This document shows, piece by piece, positions 9,558-18,308 of a stretch of DNA of 64,000 bases. The stretch covers positions 186,001-250,000 of the forward strand of contig NZ_BMCU01000002.1 of assembly GCF_014635345.1 (NCBI RefSeq). Direction: 5' to 3'. This DNA is from Rhodococcoides trifolii. GTDB lineage: Bacteria; Actinomycetota; Actinomycetes; Mycobacteriales; Mycobacteriaceae. The notes beneath the pieces were generated by a model. It ran no database searches. It saw nothing but the letters and a program-made list of their open reading frames with translations, and was not told where the DNA came from. Each line of letters opens with the position of its first letter. Positions within the stretch are counted from its first letter, which is position 1. Made by a program: the position numbers and the translations under genes.

Positions 9558-11305
9558 CGGAACCGGTCCAGGCGGCGCCACTCGACGCTCGTCTGGTCCC
9601 GTCCGCTGTTCTGTGTTGGTTTGTGTGCCTCGTCGCGTTCGTCCTCGGCGCGTCGTGGGCGGCGGCGTGCGCAGGGATCGCTGCCGCCGCGTGCGTCGTG
9701 ACCGTGGTGGTGGCCCGTCGGCGCACGTGGTCGAGCGTCGCCACGGTGATCGTGGCGGCCGGCGCACTGGGAGCGTGTATGGCTGTGGGCGTGGGGATTC
9801 GGGCTTTGGCGGTCGAAACCCACCCTCTTCGCGCCGCCGCCGCGGACGGGTTGTTCGTGACGCTCACGGGCACGATCGCCGACGACCCGCGAGTGCTGCA
9901 GTCGGCATTCGCACCCACGGTCGTCGTCGGAGTCGACCTGACGAGCGCCCGCATCGGCGCCGAGACCGTCGACGTCGGTGGGAGAGTCGTGGTGTTCGGG
10001 CCGGCGCAGTCCTGGGCGTCGACAGTCGTCGGTCAGGACATCACAATTCGGGGACGGGCCGCGCTGCCTCGGCGGCGCGATCTCACGGTGGCGGTGGTGC
10101 GCTCGACAGGTCCTCCGACGGTGACCGAGCAGCCCGTCTGGTTTCAGGGGTGGGCGCACACCGTGCGAGAGCGACTGGCCGCGGCGTCGCACGATGCGCT
10201 TGCCGAGGACGCCGGTGGGTTGCTGCCAGGCATCGTGGTGGGGGACACGTCGGCCCTGCCGCAGGATGTCATCGATGCGTTCACTGTGGCCGGGTTGACG
10301 CATCTGACGGCCGTGTCCGGCGCAAATTTCACGTATCTGATCGGGGCCGTCCTGATCGCCGCTCGGGTGGCCACGGTCGGTCCGCGCGCTACCACCGTCG
10401 TTGCCGGCGTCGTCCTCGTTGCCTTCGTCGTGATCGCGAGGCCCTCGCCGAGTGTGCTGCGCGCGGCGGTGATGGGATCGATCGGGCTGCTCGCGTTCGT
10501 GACCGGACGGCGTAAACACGCGCTGCCGGCCCTCGCTGCGGCAGTGATCGTGCTGTTGGCGGTGGACCCGGCCCTGGCCGTCGGGTTCGGGTTTGCACTG
10601 TCCGTAACCGCCACGGCCGCTTTGGTTCTCGTTGCACCGATGTTGACGCGTCGGTTCGAACGGGTACTTCCCGGTCCCGTGGCCGCAGCCGTGGCGGTGG
10701 CATGTGCGGCGCACGCGGTGACGGCCCCCATCGTGGCCGCGCTGGCCGGATCGTTCAGTGTGGTGGCGGTGGTCGCGAACGTCCTCGTGGCTCCGGTGGT
10801 CGGGCCGGTCACGGTCATCGGAGCGGCCGTCGCCCTCCTCGCGGTGCTCTACCTACCCGCGGCCGAGGTGCTGGCGAGGGCGGCCGGCCCGCCGCTGCGG
10901 TGGCTGCTGACGGTGGCGGACGTGTCGGCGTCGATGCCGTTCGCGTCGATCACCGTGCCCTCCGGCATGACGGGCGCCGTCGTGGTGGGCGTCGGGGTGC
11001 TCGGGGCTGCCGGTCTGGTCCTGCTCTGTCGGACCGTCGTGGCACGATCGGTCCGTGACTTCGCAGCAAGCCCGTCCCGAACCGCTTCACCTCGTTCTGG
11101 GCGACGAGGAGCTTCTCGTGGAGCGCGCGGTGTCGGGAATCGTCTCGGCGATGCGGGCCGCGACGCCCGGCGCGGGCGGCGACGTACCCGTGGATCGGCT
11201 GCGCGCAGGCGACACCAGCGCGTCCGAGCTCTCGGAGCTGCTCAGCCCGTCCTTGTTCGCCGAAGATCGCGTCGTGATCCTGGAGGCCGCGGCGGAAGCG
11301 GGTAA
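9554..11305 (+). CDS. comEC: ComEC/Rec2-family DNA uptake channel (competence domain only)
   Basis: A polytopic membrane protein of the ComEC family, predicted to pass single-stranded DNA through the membrane. The competence motif region [37 protein letters not shown] and about ten hydrophobic segments are visible over the first 490 residues. The C-terminal metallo-beta-lactamase domain of full-length ComEC is absent, as in the mycobacterial orthologue. The reading frame as written runs 251 nt into holA and ends with about 83 Arg/Gly-rich residues that look like out-of-frame sequence. A stop in another frame (TGA 11056-11058) would give about 500 residues and a GTGA overlap with holA, so either a frameshift near the 3-prime end or a genuine long overlap must be considered. 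Confidence 0.85.
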   Translation: MTEPVQAAPLDARLVPSAVLCWFVCLVAFVLGASWAAACAGIAAAACVVTVVVARRRTWSSVATVIVAAGALGACMAVGVGIRALAVETHPLRAAAADGLFVTLTGTIADDPRVLQSAFAPTVVVGVDLTSARIGAETVDVGGRVVVFGPAQSWASTVVGQDITIRGRAALPRRRDLTVAVVRSTGPPTVTEQPVWFQGWAHTVRERLAAASHDALAEDAGGLLPGIVVGDTSALPQDVIDAFTVAGLTHLTAVSGANFTYLIGAVLIAARVATVGPRATTVVAGVVLVAFVVIARPSPSVLRAAVMGSIGLLAFVTGRRKHALPALAAAVIVLLAVDPALAVGFGFALSVTATAALVLVAPMLTRRFERVLPGPVAAAVAVACAAHAVTAPIVAALAGSFSVVAVVANVLVAPVVGPVTVIGAAVALLAVLYLPAAEVLARAAGPPLRWLLTVADVSASMPFASITVPSGMTGAVVVGVGVLGAAGLVLLCRTVVARSVRDFAASPSRTASPRSGRRGASRGARGVGNRLGDAGRDARRGRRRTRGSAARRRHQRVRALGAAQPVLVRRRSRRDPGGRGGSG

Positions 11306-12041
11306 GGACGCGGTCGGCTTGATTCAGGACACCGCCGCATCGCCGCCCGAGGGCGTCGTTCTCGTAGTCGTGCACTCGGGTGGTGGCCGCGCGAAAGCCA
11401 TGGTCGGGGCACTCCAGAAATCGGGTGCGGTGGTGCACGAGTGCGCCAAGGTCACCAAGGCCGGTGAGCGAATGGACTTCGTACGCGCCGAGTTTCGGGC
11501 CCTCGACGGGACCAGGGTGTCACCGGACGTCATCACCACCCTCGTCGAATCCGTCGGATCCGACCTACGGGAGCTCGCCGCGGCGTGCTCGCAACTGGTC
11601 TCGGACACGGGCGGCAAGGTCGACGTCGCCGCGGTGCGCCGCTACTACTCGGGCAAGGCGGAAATTTCCGGTTTCGACATCGCGGACAAGGCAGTCAGCG
11701 GTGACCGCGCCGGCGCGCTGGAGTCGCTGCGGTGGGCGATGCTGCGAGGAACGCCCCACGTTCTGCTGGCGGACGCGCTCGCGGACGCGGTCCACACCAT
11801 CGCCCGTGTCGGCTCTGCCGGGCGCGGAGATCCCTTCGGGATGGCGTCGCAGCTCGGCATGCCGCCGTGGAAGATCAAGAAGGCGCAGGCGCAGGCCCGC
11901 AACTGGGACGCGGCTCGGATCGGCGACGCGCTGCAGGTGGTTGCCGCACTGAACGCGGACGTGAAGGGTCAGGCAGCGGACGCGGACTACGCCGTCGAAC
12001 GCGCCGTGGGAATCGTGGCGGAACTCAGCTCACAGCGCTGA
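11055..12041 (+). CDS. holA: DNA polymerase III subunit delta
   Basis: The clamp-loader delta subunit, 328 residues, which opens the beta sliding clamp. The N-terminal domain begins [16 protein letters not shown], the middle contains [14 protein letters not shown], and the C-terminal collar region includes [29 protein letters not shown] and a [16 protein letters not shown] block. The GTG start lies inside the comEC open frame. Sequence and position (between comEC and rpsT) correspond to Rv2413c. A terminator shared with convergent rpsT follows. Confidence 0.95.
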   Translation: MTSQQARPEPLHLVLGDEELLVERAVSGIVSAMRAATPGAGGDVPVDRLRAGDTSASELSELLSPSLFAEDRVVILEAAAEAGKDAVGLIQDTAASPPEGVVLVVVHSGGGRAKAMVGALQKSGAVVHECAKVTKAGERMDFVRAEFRALDGTRVSPDVITTLVESVGSDLRELAAACSQLVSDTGGKVDVAAVRRYYSGKAEISGFDIADKAVSGDRAGALESLRWAMLRGTPHVLLADALADAVHTIARVGSAGRGDPFGMASQLGMPPWKIKKAQAQARNWDAARIGDALQVVAALNADVKGQAADADYAVERAVGIVAELSSQR

Positions 12042-12048
12042 GGTCTAC

Positions 12049-12083
12049 AACAAAAGCCGCCCCGGCCGAGGTGCCGGGGCGGT
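12049..12083 (-). terminator. Intrinsic terminator of rpsT
   Basis: A 10-bp GC stem (CCGCCCCGGC at 12057-12066 pairing with 12073-12082) with a 6-nt loop. Read on the minus strand the stem is followed by CTTTTGTTG, a short T-rich tract, so it terminates rpsT; it lies between the convergent holA and rpsT genes. Confidence 0.8.
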
Positions 12084-12118
12084 GCGTCGAGCGTGGAGCC
12101 GTGTTGTCGAACTTCGGA

Positions 12119-12379
12119 TCAGAGCTTGTTCAGGGCCTGCGAGAGAGCCGACTTCTTGTTGGCTGCCTGGTTCTTGTGGATGACGCCCTTGCTGGCTGCC
12201 TTGTCGAGCTTCTTGCTCGCGGTCAGCAGCAGTGTCTGCGCCTTGTCCTTGTCGCCCTCTGCCGTGGCCTCGCGGAACGAGCGGATGACGGTGCGCAGCG
12301 AGGACTTCACCGACTGGTTGCGCAGACGCTGACGCTCGTTGGTGCCGATCCGCTTAACCTGGGACTTGATGTTGGCCAC
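12119..12379 (-). CDS. rpsT: 30S ribosomal protein S20
   Basis: A primary 16S rRNA-binding protein, 86 residues. It has the Lys/Arg-rich composition of S20, starting [17 protein letters not shown], with [15 protein letters not shown] and the C-terminal [18 protein letters not shown]. The GTG start has AGAAGGA 8 nt upstream; the longer open frame upstream has no family similarity. It is a single-gene unit with an intrinsic terminator, divergent from the ATP-grasp operon across a 194-nt region. Confidence 0.97.
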   Translation of the reverse strand: MANIKSQVKRIGTNERQRLRNQSVKSSLRTVIRSFREATAEGDKDKAQTLLLTASKKLDKAASKGVIHKNQAANKKSALSQALNKL

Positions 12380-12573
12380 GCGTAATTTCCTTCTGTTTGC
12401 TCGGTTGATACTCGTAAGCTTCGCGGCGCAGGCGGTGATGAAACCAACCGCTCCGAGCGCCGACAGTCGAGAATACCAGCGGCAGCGCTCTCGTCCAATT
12501 CTCCCGCCCACGCACTGGGTGATTTCGGGAAATTTACATGTCCGTCGCGCCTAACACGCCCACCTGAGGCAGC

Positions 12574-14280
12574 ATGGCGACCATGAGTCCGCGATCTTCA
12601 ACGGTGCCCCGGAACAAGTCCAAGCAATCCCAGCGCAAGTCGGGAAATCGACAATCGCAATCGCAATCGCAGTCGGGTGTGTTCGACGGCTACGAGGACA
12701 TCGGCAAGTACGACCTCGCCTACGACGAGATGTTCGATTCCGGTGGAGGACTCCGAGGTCCGTACAAGGGAATCCACAAGGCCTTCGCACCGTCCGACGC
12801 TGCCGAGCTCGAAGCCCGATCCGAGGCCCTCGGGCGTGCGTTCATCGACCAGGGCATCACCTTCTCCCTGTCGGGTCAGGAACGGCCGTTTCCTCTGGAC
12901 CCGGTGCCGCGCGTCATCGCTGCGGCCGAGTGGACTCGCCTGGAGAAGGGCATCAAGCAGCGCGTCAAGGCGCTCGAGATGTTTCTCGCCGACATCTACG
13001 GCGAGCAGGAAATCTTGCGCGACGGCGTCGTACCGAAGCGTCTGATCACCTCCTGCGAGCATTTTCATCGCGAGGCGTACGGCATCACCCCACCGAACGG
13101 CGTCCGCATTCACGTCGCCGGCATCGACTTGATTCGCGACGCGGAGGGCACCTTCCGTGTCCTGGAGGACAACCTTCGGTCGCCGTCCGGCGTCTCGTAC
13201 GTCATGGAGAACCGCCGCACGATGGCACGCGTGTTCCCGGACCTGTTCGCCAGCCACCGCGTGCGGGCCGTGGGCGATTACGCCACACACCTGCTCCGTG
13301 CACTGCGTGCCGCGGCGGCCATCAACGAGGCAGACCCCACCGTGGTCGTGCTGACTCCGGGTGTCGCGAACTCCGCGTACTTCGAACACTCGTTGCTCGC
13401 GCGCCTGATGGGTGTCGAGTTGGTCGAGGGCCGTGACCTGTTCTGCCGCGACAACGTCGTCTACATGCGCACGACGGAAGGGGAGCGTCAGGTCGACGTG
13501 ATCTACCGGCGCATCGACGACGACTACCTCGATCCCATGCAGTTCCGCCCCGACTCCGTGCTCGGTGTCGCCGGCCTGGTCAACGCGGCACGCGCCGGCA
13601 ACGTCGTCATCTCGAGTGCCGTCGGCAACGGGGTGGGCGACGACAAGCTCACCTACACCTACGTGCCCACGATCATCGACTACTACCTGAACGAGAAGCC
13701 GCTGCTCGCGAACGTCGACACGTTCCGGTGCTGGCTACCCGAAGAGTGCGAAGAGGTGCTCGATCGAGTCGACGAGCTGGTCATCAAGCCCGTCGAAGGG
13801 TCCGGTGGTTACGGGATCGTGTTCGGTCCCGACGCGTCGCCCAAGGAACTCGCGACCATCAGCAAGAAGATCCGCGCCGATCCGCGTGGGTGGATCGCAC
13901 AGCCGGTGGTGCAGCTCTCGACGGTGCCGACGAAGATCGGCGATCAGCTCTCCCCGCGGCACGTCGATCTGCGCCCGTTCGCGGTGAACGACGGAGACGA
14001 CGTCTGGGTGCTTCCGGGTGGCCTCACCCGTGTTGCCTTGCCCGAGGGCTCGCTGGTGGTGAACTCGAGTCAGGGCGGCGGCAGCAAGGACACCTGGGTT
14101 CTCGCGGGCCGTGCCGCTCCCGAGGAGGAGCGCGAGCTCGGTGGCGACGAGATCGTCAGCGAGCCACCGGCGTCGCCGATGGCCGAGCAGGGTCCCGAGT
14201 TGACGATGCAGCAGATCCAGCAGCAACAGCAGCAACAACAACAGGGGTGGGATTTGTACGGCAAGGACGGTGACCGCTGA
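12574..14280 (+). CDS. Circularly permuted ATP-grasp family protein
   Basis: A 568-residue cytoplasmic protein of the circularly permuted type 2 ATP-grasp family (DUF404/DUF407), orthologous in position to Rv2411c. Family blocks are EDNLRSPSGVSYVMENRR, TPGVANSAYFEHSLLA, EGRDLFCRDN and the nucleotide-binding VIKPVEGSGGYGIVFGPDA. The family has been predicted to form peptide-like bonds together with alpha-E and transglutaminase partners; the product is not known. Unusual ends: an N-terminal (QS)4 run and a C-terminal tract of nine Gln (codons about 14218-14247) followed by GWDLYGKDGDR. The start may be 12574 or the in-frame ATG at 12583. The stop overlaps the next ATG by one base. Confidence 0.9.
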   Translation: MATMSPRSSTVPRNKSKQSQRKSGNRQSQSQSQSGVFDGYEDIGKYDLAYDEMFDSGGGLRGPYKGIHKAFAPSDAAELEARSEALGRAFIDQGITFSLSGQERPFPLDPVPRVIAAAEWTRLEKGIKQRVKALEMFLADIYGEQEILRDGVVPKRLITSCEHFHREAYGITPPNGVRIHVAGIDLIRDAEGTFRVLEDNLRSPSGVSYVMENRRTMARVFPDLFASHRVRAVGDYATHLLRALRAAAAINEADPTVVVLTPGVANSAYFEHSLLARLMGVELVEGRDLFCRDNVVYMRTTEGERQVDVIYRRIDDDYLDPMQFRPDSVLGVAGLVNAARAGNVVISSAVGNGVGDDKLTYTYVPTIIDYYLNEKPLLANVDTFRCWLPEECEEVLDRVDELVIKPVEGSGGYGIVFGPDASPKELATISKKIRADPRGWIAQPVVQLSTVPTKIGDQLSPRHVDLRPFAVNDGDDVWVLPGGLTRVALPEGSLVVNSSQGGGSKDTWVLAGRAAPEEERELGGDEIVSEPPASPMAEQGPELTMQQIQQQQQQQQQGWDLYGKDGDR

Positions 14281-15251
14281 TGCTGGCTCGTAACGCCGAA
14301 TCTCTCTACTGGATCGGGCGATACGTCGAGCGTGCGGACGACACCGCCCGCATTCTCGACATCACCGTGCACCAGCTCCTCGAGGACGCGACGGTCGATC
14401 CGGACCACACCTCACGAATCCTGTTGCGTGTGTTGGGATTCGAGGAGCCGGACGAACGTCTGGACGTGTGGTCGCTGACCGAACTCGTCGCGTTCTCTCG
14501 TGAGGGGAGCGGGTCGATCATCGACTCGTTGGCCAGTGCGCGCGAGAACGCCCGTGGCGCACGCGAAGTCACGTCCAGTGAGATGTGGGAATGCCTCAAC
14601 ACGACCTACAACGCCCTCAACGAACGTGTGCGGGCCGCGAAAAGGTTGGGGCCGCACGAGTTCCTCACGTTCATCGAGGAGCGGGCCGCGATGTTCGCGG
14701 GGCTGTCGGACTCGACGCTGAGCCGCGACGACGGTTACCGCTTCCTCATTCTCGGGCGCTCCGTCGAGCGTGTCGACATGACCGTGCGACTGCTCCTCGC
14801 CCGCGCCGGTGACCGCCCGTCGTCTCCCGCGTGGGTGACGGTGTTGCGCTCGGCCGGTGCACACGATACGTACCTGCGTACGTACCGAGGCGCCCTCGAC
14901 GCGCAGCGCGTACTCGAATTCATGCTGCTGGACCGGCTTTTCCCGCGCTCGGTGTTCTATGCGCTCACGCAAGCGGAGCACTCGCTGGACCGCCTGGATC
15001 AGCATCCGAACTCCCGTGTCGGCGCTCGCGCGGAAGCGCAGCGCCTGCTCGGGCGTGCGCGAAGCGAGCTCGAGTTCCTCCAGCCGGGTGTGCTCTTGGA
15101 AGACCTGCAGGAACGCTTGATGGACCTGCAGGAAATCTGCCGCGAAATCGGCGAAGCAATCTCGACCCAGTACTTCCATGCCGCCCCCTGGGTGGCGTGG
15201 ACCGATGCCGGATCCAGCAGCGACGAAGCACAATTGGAAGGTGAACTGTGA
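14280..15251 (+). CDS. Alpha-E domain protein (DUF403)
   Basis: A 323-residue, mostly helical protein of the alpha-E family, matching Rv2410c in position. The diagnostic N-terminus LARNAESLYWIGRYVERADDTARILD is present, with later blocks WECLNTTYNALNERVR, FLILGRSVERVDMTVRLLL and SVFYALTQAEHSLDRL. Alpha-E proteins always accompany circularly permuted ATP-grasp proteins and usually a transglutaminase-like protein, as here; the biochemical role is unproven. The ATG shares a base with the upstream stop and its own stop overlaps the next start by 4 nt, so the three genes are translated as a unit. Confidence 0.92.
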   Translation: MLARNAESLYWIGRYVERADDTARILDITVHQLLEDATVDPDHTSRILLRVLGFEEPDERLDVWSLTELVAFSREGSGSIIDSLASARENARGAREVTSSEMWECLNTTYNALNERVRAAKRLGPHEFLTFIEERAAMFAGLSDSTLSRDDGYRFLILGRSVERVDMTVRLLLARAGDRPSSPAWVTVLRSAGAHDTYLRTYRGALDAQRVLEFMLLDRLFPRSVFYALTQAEHSLDRLDQHPNSRVGARAEAQRLLGRARSELEFLQPGVLLEDLQERLMDLQEICREIGEAISTQYFHAAPWVAWTDAGSSSDEAQLEGEL

Positions 15252-16090
15252 GCTGGCGTATGCGCGTGGTCCACACGACCGGCTACAACTACGACTCCCC
15301 GGTGACGTCGTCCTACAACGAAGCTCGACTCACCCCGCGAAGTGACAACCGGCAGAACGTGATCCTGAACCGCGTCGAGACCGATCCGGCCACTCGGTCG
15401 TACCGGTACACCGACTACTGGGGCACGGCCGTCACGGCATTCGACCTACACGCGCCGCACACAGCGCTCGAGGTGGCGGGATCGTCCGTCGTCGAGACCG
15501 ATCCGTTCGTTCCGCCGGAGGAGACGCTCGACTTCGACGAGCTGACCACCTCGGCCGTCAAGGACCGCTTCGACGAGTTGCTCGAACACAGTGACTACGT
15601 GCCTCGCAATCGTCAATTGGCGGCCGTGGCAAAAAGATTGACGAAGGACCTCGATCCGTACGAGTCCGTCATCGCCGTGGCGAAGTGGGTCAACGAGGAG
15701 ATCTCGTACGTTCCCGGCACCACCGACGTGCACACCTCTGCCGTCGAGGCGTGGACCGAGAAGAAGGGCGTGTGCCAGGACTACGCCCATCTGACGCTAC
15801 TCATGTTGCGCAGCATCGAGATTCCGTGCCGGTACGTCTCCGGATACCTCCACCCGACCAAGGAAGCGGCAATCGGGGACGCCGTGGAGGGTCAGTCGCA
15901 CGCGTGGATCGAAGCGTGGACCGGATCGTGGTGGGGGTACGACCCGACCAACGGCGTGCACATCAGCGAGCAGCACGTGTCGGTGGGTATCGGCCGCGAC
16001 TACGCCGATGTGCCGCCGCTCAAGGGCATCTTCTCCGGTGGTGGATCGACCGAACTCGATGTGGTCGTGGAGATCACGCGGCTGGCGTAG
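15248..16090 (+). CDS. Transglutaminase-like cysteine protease-fold protein
   Basis: A 280-residue protein with the bacterial transglutaminase N-terminal beta domain (residues 1-90) followed by a transglutaminase-like core. The catalytic triad is visible: Cys176 in KKGVCQDYAHL, His218 in GQSHAWIEAW and Asp232 in WWGYDPTNG. There is no signal peptide, so it is cytosolic. Third member of the ATP-grasp/alpha-E/transglutaminase operon (Rv2409c-like); family predictions suggest it cleaves or transfers the peptide made or recognised by its partners. The GTG start overlaps the alpha-E stop (GTGA). Confidence 0.92.
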   Translation: MSWRMRVVHTTGYNYDSPVTSSYNEARLTPRSDNRQNVILNRVETDPATRSYRYTDYWGTAVTAFDLHAPHTALEVAGSSVVETDPFVPPEETLDFDELTTSAVKDRFDELLEHSDYVPRNRQLAAVAKRLTKDLDPYESVIAVAKWVNEEISYVPGTTDVHTSAVEAWTEKKGVCQDYAHLTLLMLRSIEIPCRYVSGYLHPTKEAAIGDAVEGQSHAWIEAWTGSWWGYDPTNGVHISEQHVSVGIGRDYADVPPLKGIFSGGGSTELDVVVEITRLA

Positions 16091-16106
16091 TGGGGCCGGG
16101 ATCGGC

Positions 16107-16136
16107 CGACGGGGGTGCGTTCACGCACCCCCGTCG
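16107..16136. terminator. Bidirectional hairpin between convergent genes
   Basis: A perfect 13-bp stem, CGACGGGGGTGCG with its complement, and a TTCA loop, placed in the 49-nt gap between the transglutaminase gene and the convergent AAA+ gene. No T tract follows on either strand. Confidence 0.6.
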
Positions 16137-16139
16137 CCC

Positions 16140-17534
16140 TCACGCCCCCAGCAACGACCGGGTGAGTTCGCCCCGCTCCTCGGACAGCCCGTCCACGGCC
16201 GCGCGCACGTGTTCCTCACCCACATCCTCGGCTCCGGATGTCAACGACGCCAACACCGCTCGCCGAACCAGTTCCCGAACGTAGGACGCGGTGGCTCCTT
16301 CGGTGGCGTCGACGATGGGTCCGATGTCGGCCGTGACCGTGACGTCCGCCGTATAGAGCTCGACGAGCCGACGGCGCCCCTCGGCATCCGGCAGCGGCAC
16401 TTCGACGGCCAGGTCGATGCGTCCCGGCCGATCACGCACCGCCCGCTCGATGACCTCCGGCCGATTCGTGGTGAGCACGAACGTGATGTCGGCGTCCGCA
16501 GAGATCCCGTCCATCGCGTCGAGCAGGGTGAACAACAGCGGCGACGAACTGTGGGACGATCGCTCGCCGGCGATCAGATCCACGTCCTCCACGACCACGA
16601 CGGCCGGTTGGAGCTCGCGGGCCAAGGCGGCGGCCGTTCCGATGTATTGCAAGGACGACCCCGACAACACCACCGCGGTGGTGCCGGTCAGCGATCCGAG
16701 CAGGTACCGCACCGTGTGGGTCTTGCCCGTGCCGGGTGGGCCGTACAGCAGCACACCACGTTTGACGTGCTGGCCGGCGGCGCGCAGTTCGGCGGCGTGA
16801 GCACCGACGGCCACGATGTGTCGGTACAGTCGCTCGGCGGTACCGTCCGGGAGAATCAGATCCGAGGCGTCGACGTTCGGTTTCGGGAGGAACCCGACGA
16901 GCTCGTTGCCGCGATTCTGCTTCTGTCCGAGAGTGAGAATCTTTCCTCGCAGTACGTCGTGTTCGGGTAGCGACTCCGTGATTGCTTGCGATGTTGTTGT
17001 AGCGCAGTCACTGTCGGCGGCAAGTACGGTCACGGTCACCTTGTCGGATCCGCTTTCGCCAGGCCCGCGAAGCAGCACAGCCACAGGATGCCCGTCGGGC
17101 GAGGTCGTGGTGCGAAGGCCGAAGACGGGCAGGCTCTCCGTGGTGTCGGGGCCTGTATCGACAGATCGGTACTGGACCGCTGCTGCCGAATAAGGCCCTC
17201 GCGCATGGCATTTGGTCAGGACCGTCACGATGTCCTGGTGTGCGCGCATGTCGCCGGACACGGACCACCAGGGTGAGGCAGAGGGGTGGGTTTCGACGTA
17301 CGCGTCGATAGCGCGCACTGCGGTGACGTGGTGCCAGCCGGGCAACGACGACTGGACGGTGACGATGTCGTCCGGCGCACAGCCGAGGTGCGAGAACACC
17401 TCTGCCGCAGGAGAAGTGGGTGATGCGTCGATCTCGGATCGGGCGTGGTGTGCGAGGTACGAGATCGCCTCGAACACGGCGCGAATGTCGAGAGAATCGA
17501 GAGATGGACGGGATGCAGAAAGCAATTCAGTCAA
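16140..17534 (-). CDS. AAA+ ATPase with unassigned N-terminal domain
   Basis: A 464-residue protein. The first 215 residues match no domain I recognise. The AAA+ module follows: Walker A GPPGTGKT (265-272), Walker B VVVVEDVD (312-319), sensor 1 TTN (355-357), the arginine-finger block DRPGRID (368-374) and an alpha-helical lid. The layout resembles FtsH/CDC48-class single-ring remodelers, but no protease or membrane segment is present. The best start is TTG at 17534; ATG and GTG alternatives would truncate the N-terminus. It converges on the ATP-grasp operon, but a functional link is only positional. Confidence 0.85.
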   Translation of the reverse strand: MTELLSASRPSLDSLDIRAVFEAISYLAHHARSEIDASPTSPAAEVFSHLGCAPDDIVTVQSSLPGWHHVTAVRAIDAYVETHPSASPWWSVSGDMRAHQDIVTVLTKCHARGPYSAAAVQYRSVDTGPDTTESLPVFGLRTTTSPDGHPVAVLLRGPGESGSDKVTVTVLAADSDCATTTSQAITESLPEHDVLRGKILTLGQKQNRGNELVGFLPKPNVDASDLILPDGTAERLYRHIVAVGAHAAELRAAGQHVKRGVLLYGPPGTGKTHTVRYLLGSLTGTTAVVLSGSSLQYIGTAAALARELQPAVVVVEDVDLIAGERSSHSSSPLLFTLLDAMDGISADADITFVLTTNRPEVIERAVRDRPGRIDLAVEVPLPDAEGRRRLVELYTADVTVTADIGPIVDATEGATASYVRELVRRAVLASLTSGAEDVGEEHVRAAVDGLSEERGELTRSLLGA

Positions 17535-17660
17535 TGTGAGCGCACGTACCAGTGCGAAAGGCTCGAGGGGTGCGCGGAAGAGCGCCCAGCGAAGTTAACA
17601 CACAATCCCGAGGAAAGCATCCATCTGTGAGCGACGAATGCTCCCTCGGTGATGAAGCTG

Positions 17661-18221
17661 CTACCTCCAGCTGAACTGGCCCCGGAGCTGAGCCGCGACC
17701 AGATCGAACTTGTCCTTCGGCAGAATGGAACCTTCACGGCGAATGCCGCTCTCCGGAACGTCGAGTACTCGGTCCAGCCGCACCCAACTCGGCCGACGTT
17801 CCGGATCCCAACTGCCGGATCCGAGAGCCAGCCAGTCGCGCTCTCCGTCTCGCTTGGCCTGCGACGACAGCATCAGCCCGAGCAGAGTGCTGCCGTCACG
17901 CCCGACCACGAGCACGGGTCGGTCCTTGCCCTGGTTCGCGTCTTCCTCGAACGTCACCCAGGTCCATACGACCTCGCCGGGATCGGCCTTGCCATCGAGG
18001 TCGGGGGAGTATTCGACCGCCCGCGCGCGGTGGGCCGTCGGAACCGCCGTGGACGAGACGGGACGGCCCGGATTCGCCGGCTCGGTGGTCTTCGCCGCGC
18101 CGGTTCGGGAGCCGATCGCCTCGGTCACTTTGTCGAGAGCGCCCGAACGTTGAAGCTGCCGAAAGATCCGCGGACCTTCGCGAACGGCCAGTTTGCCGAG
18201 GGTCTGCCACATGCTTGCCAT
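17661..18221 (-). CDS. PemK/MazF-like toxin-fold protein, orphan
   Basis: A 186-residue protein whose C-terminal 120 residues have the PemK/MazF SH3-like barrel ([29 protein letters not shown], then [17 protein letters not shown] and a final [13 protein letters not shown]). The N-terminal 60 residues are a basic helical extension. MazF-type enzymes cut mRNA, but no antitoxin gene lies next to it, so a toxin role is doubtful. A protein of similar size sits upstream of lepA in M. tuberculosis (Rv2405), implying a conserved housekeeping position. The ATG has GGAG 2 nt upstream and a possible -10 TATTGT. It is divergent from lepA with an 87-nt gap. Confidence 0.78.
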   Translation of the reverse strand: MASMWQTLGKLAVREGPRIFRQLQRSGALDKVTEAIGSRTGAAKTTEPANPGRPVSSTAVPTAHRARAVEYSPDLDGKADPGEVVWTWVTFEEDANQGKDRPVLVVGRDGSTLLGLMLSSQAKRDGERDWLALGSGSWDPERRPSWVRLDRVLDVPESGIRREGSILPKDKFDLVAAQLRGQFSWR

Positions 18222-18276
18222 AGCTCCGAACAATACGGATCGTCCTCCCCGTACGCCCGATGCCGCGGTGAGCCGA

Positions 18277-18282
18277 TATTCT
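18277..18282 (+). promoter_or_regulatory. Putative -10 element of lepA
   Basis: TATTCT, about 26 nt before the proposed ATC start; transcription would begin near 18289, just ahead of the GAGGAGA ribosome binding site at 18297-18303. If so, upstream in-frame start codons are not on the transcript. Confidence 0.4.
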
Positions 18283-18308
18283 GGTGGTTCGACACCGAGG
18301 AGAACCCC

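Noticed and set aside
9017..10714. 565-codon minus-strand open frame opposite comEA-comEC
   Set aside because: A GC-bias shadow of the real genes: His/Arg/Asp-rich, no known motifs, and the opposite strand has clear ComEA and ComEC domains.
14200..14260. Poly-Gln run as an assembly artefact
   Set aside because: CAG and CAA codons are mixed, the frame stays open and the operon junction after it is intact, so it is treated as real though worth comparing in relatives.
17661..18221. Toxin-antitoxin module at the PemK-like gene
   Set aside because: No small antitoxin gene overlaps or adjoins it; neighbours are an AAA+ ATPase and lepA.
17649..18308. N-terminal extension of LepA to 834 residues
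   Set aside because: The extra 220 residues are antisense to the PemK-like gene and do not resemble LepA; the likely promoter lies downstream of them.
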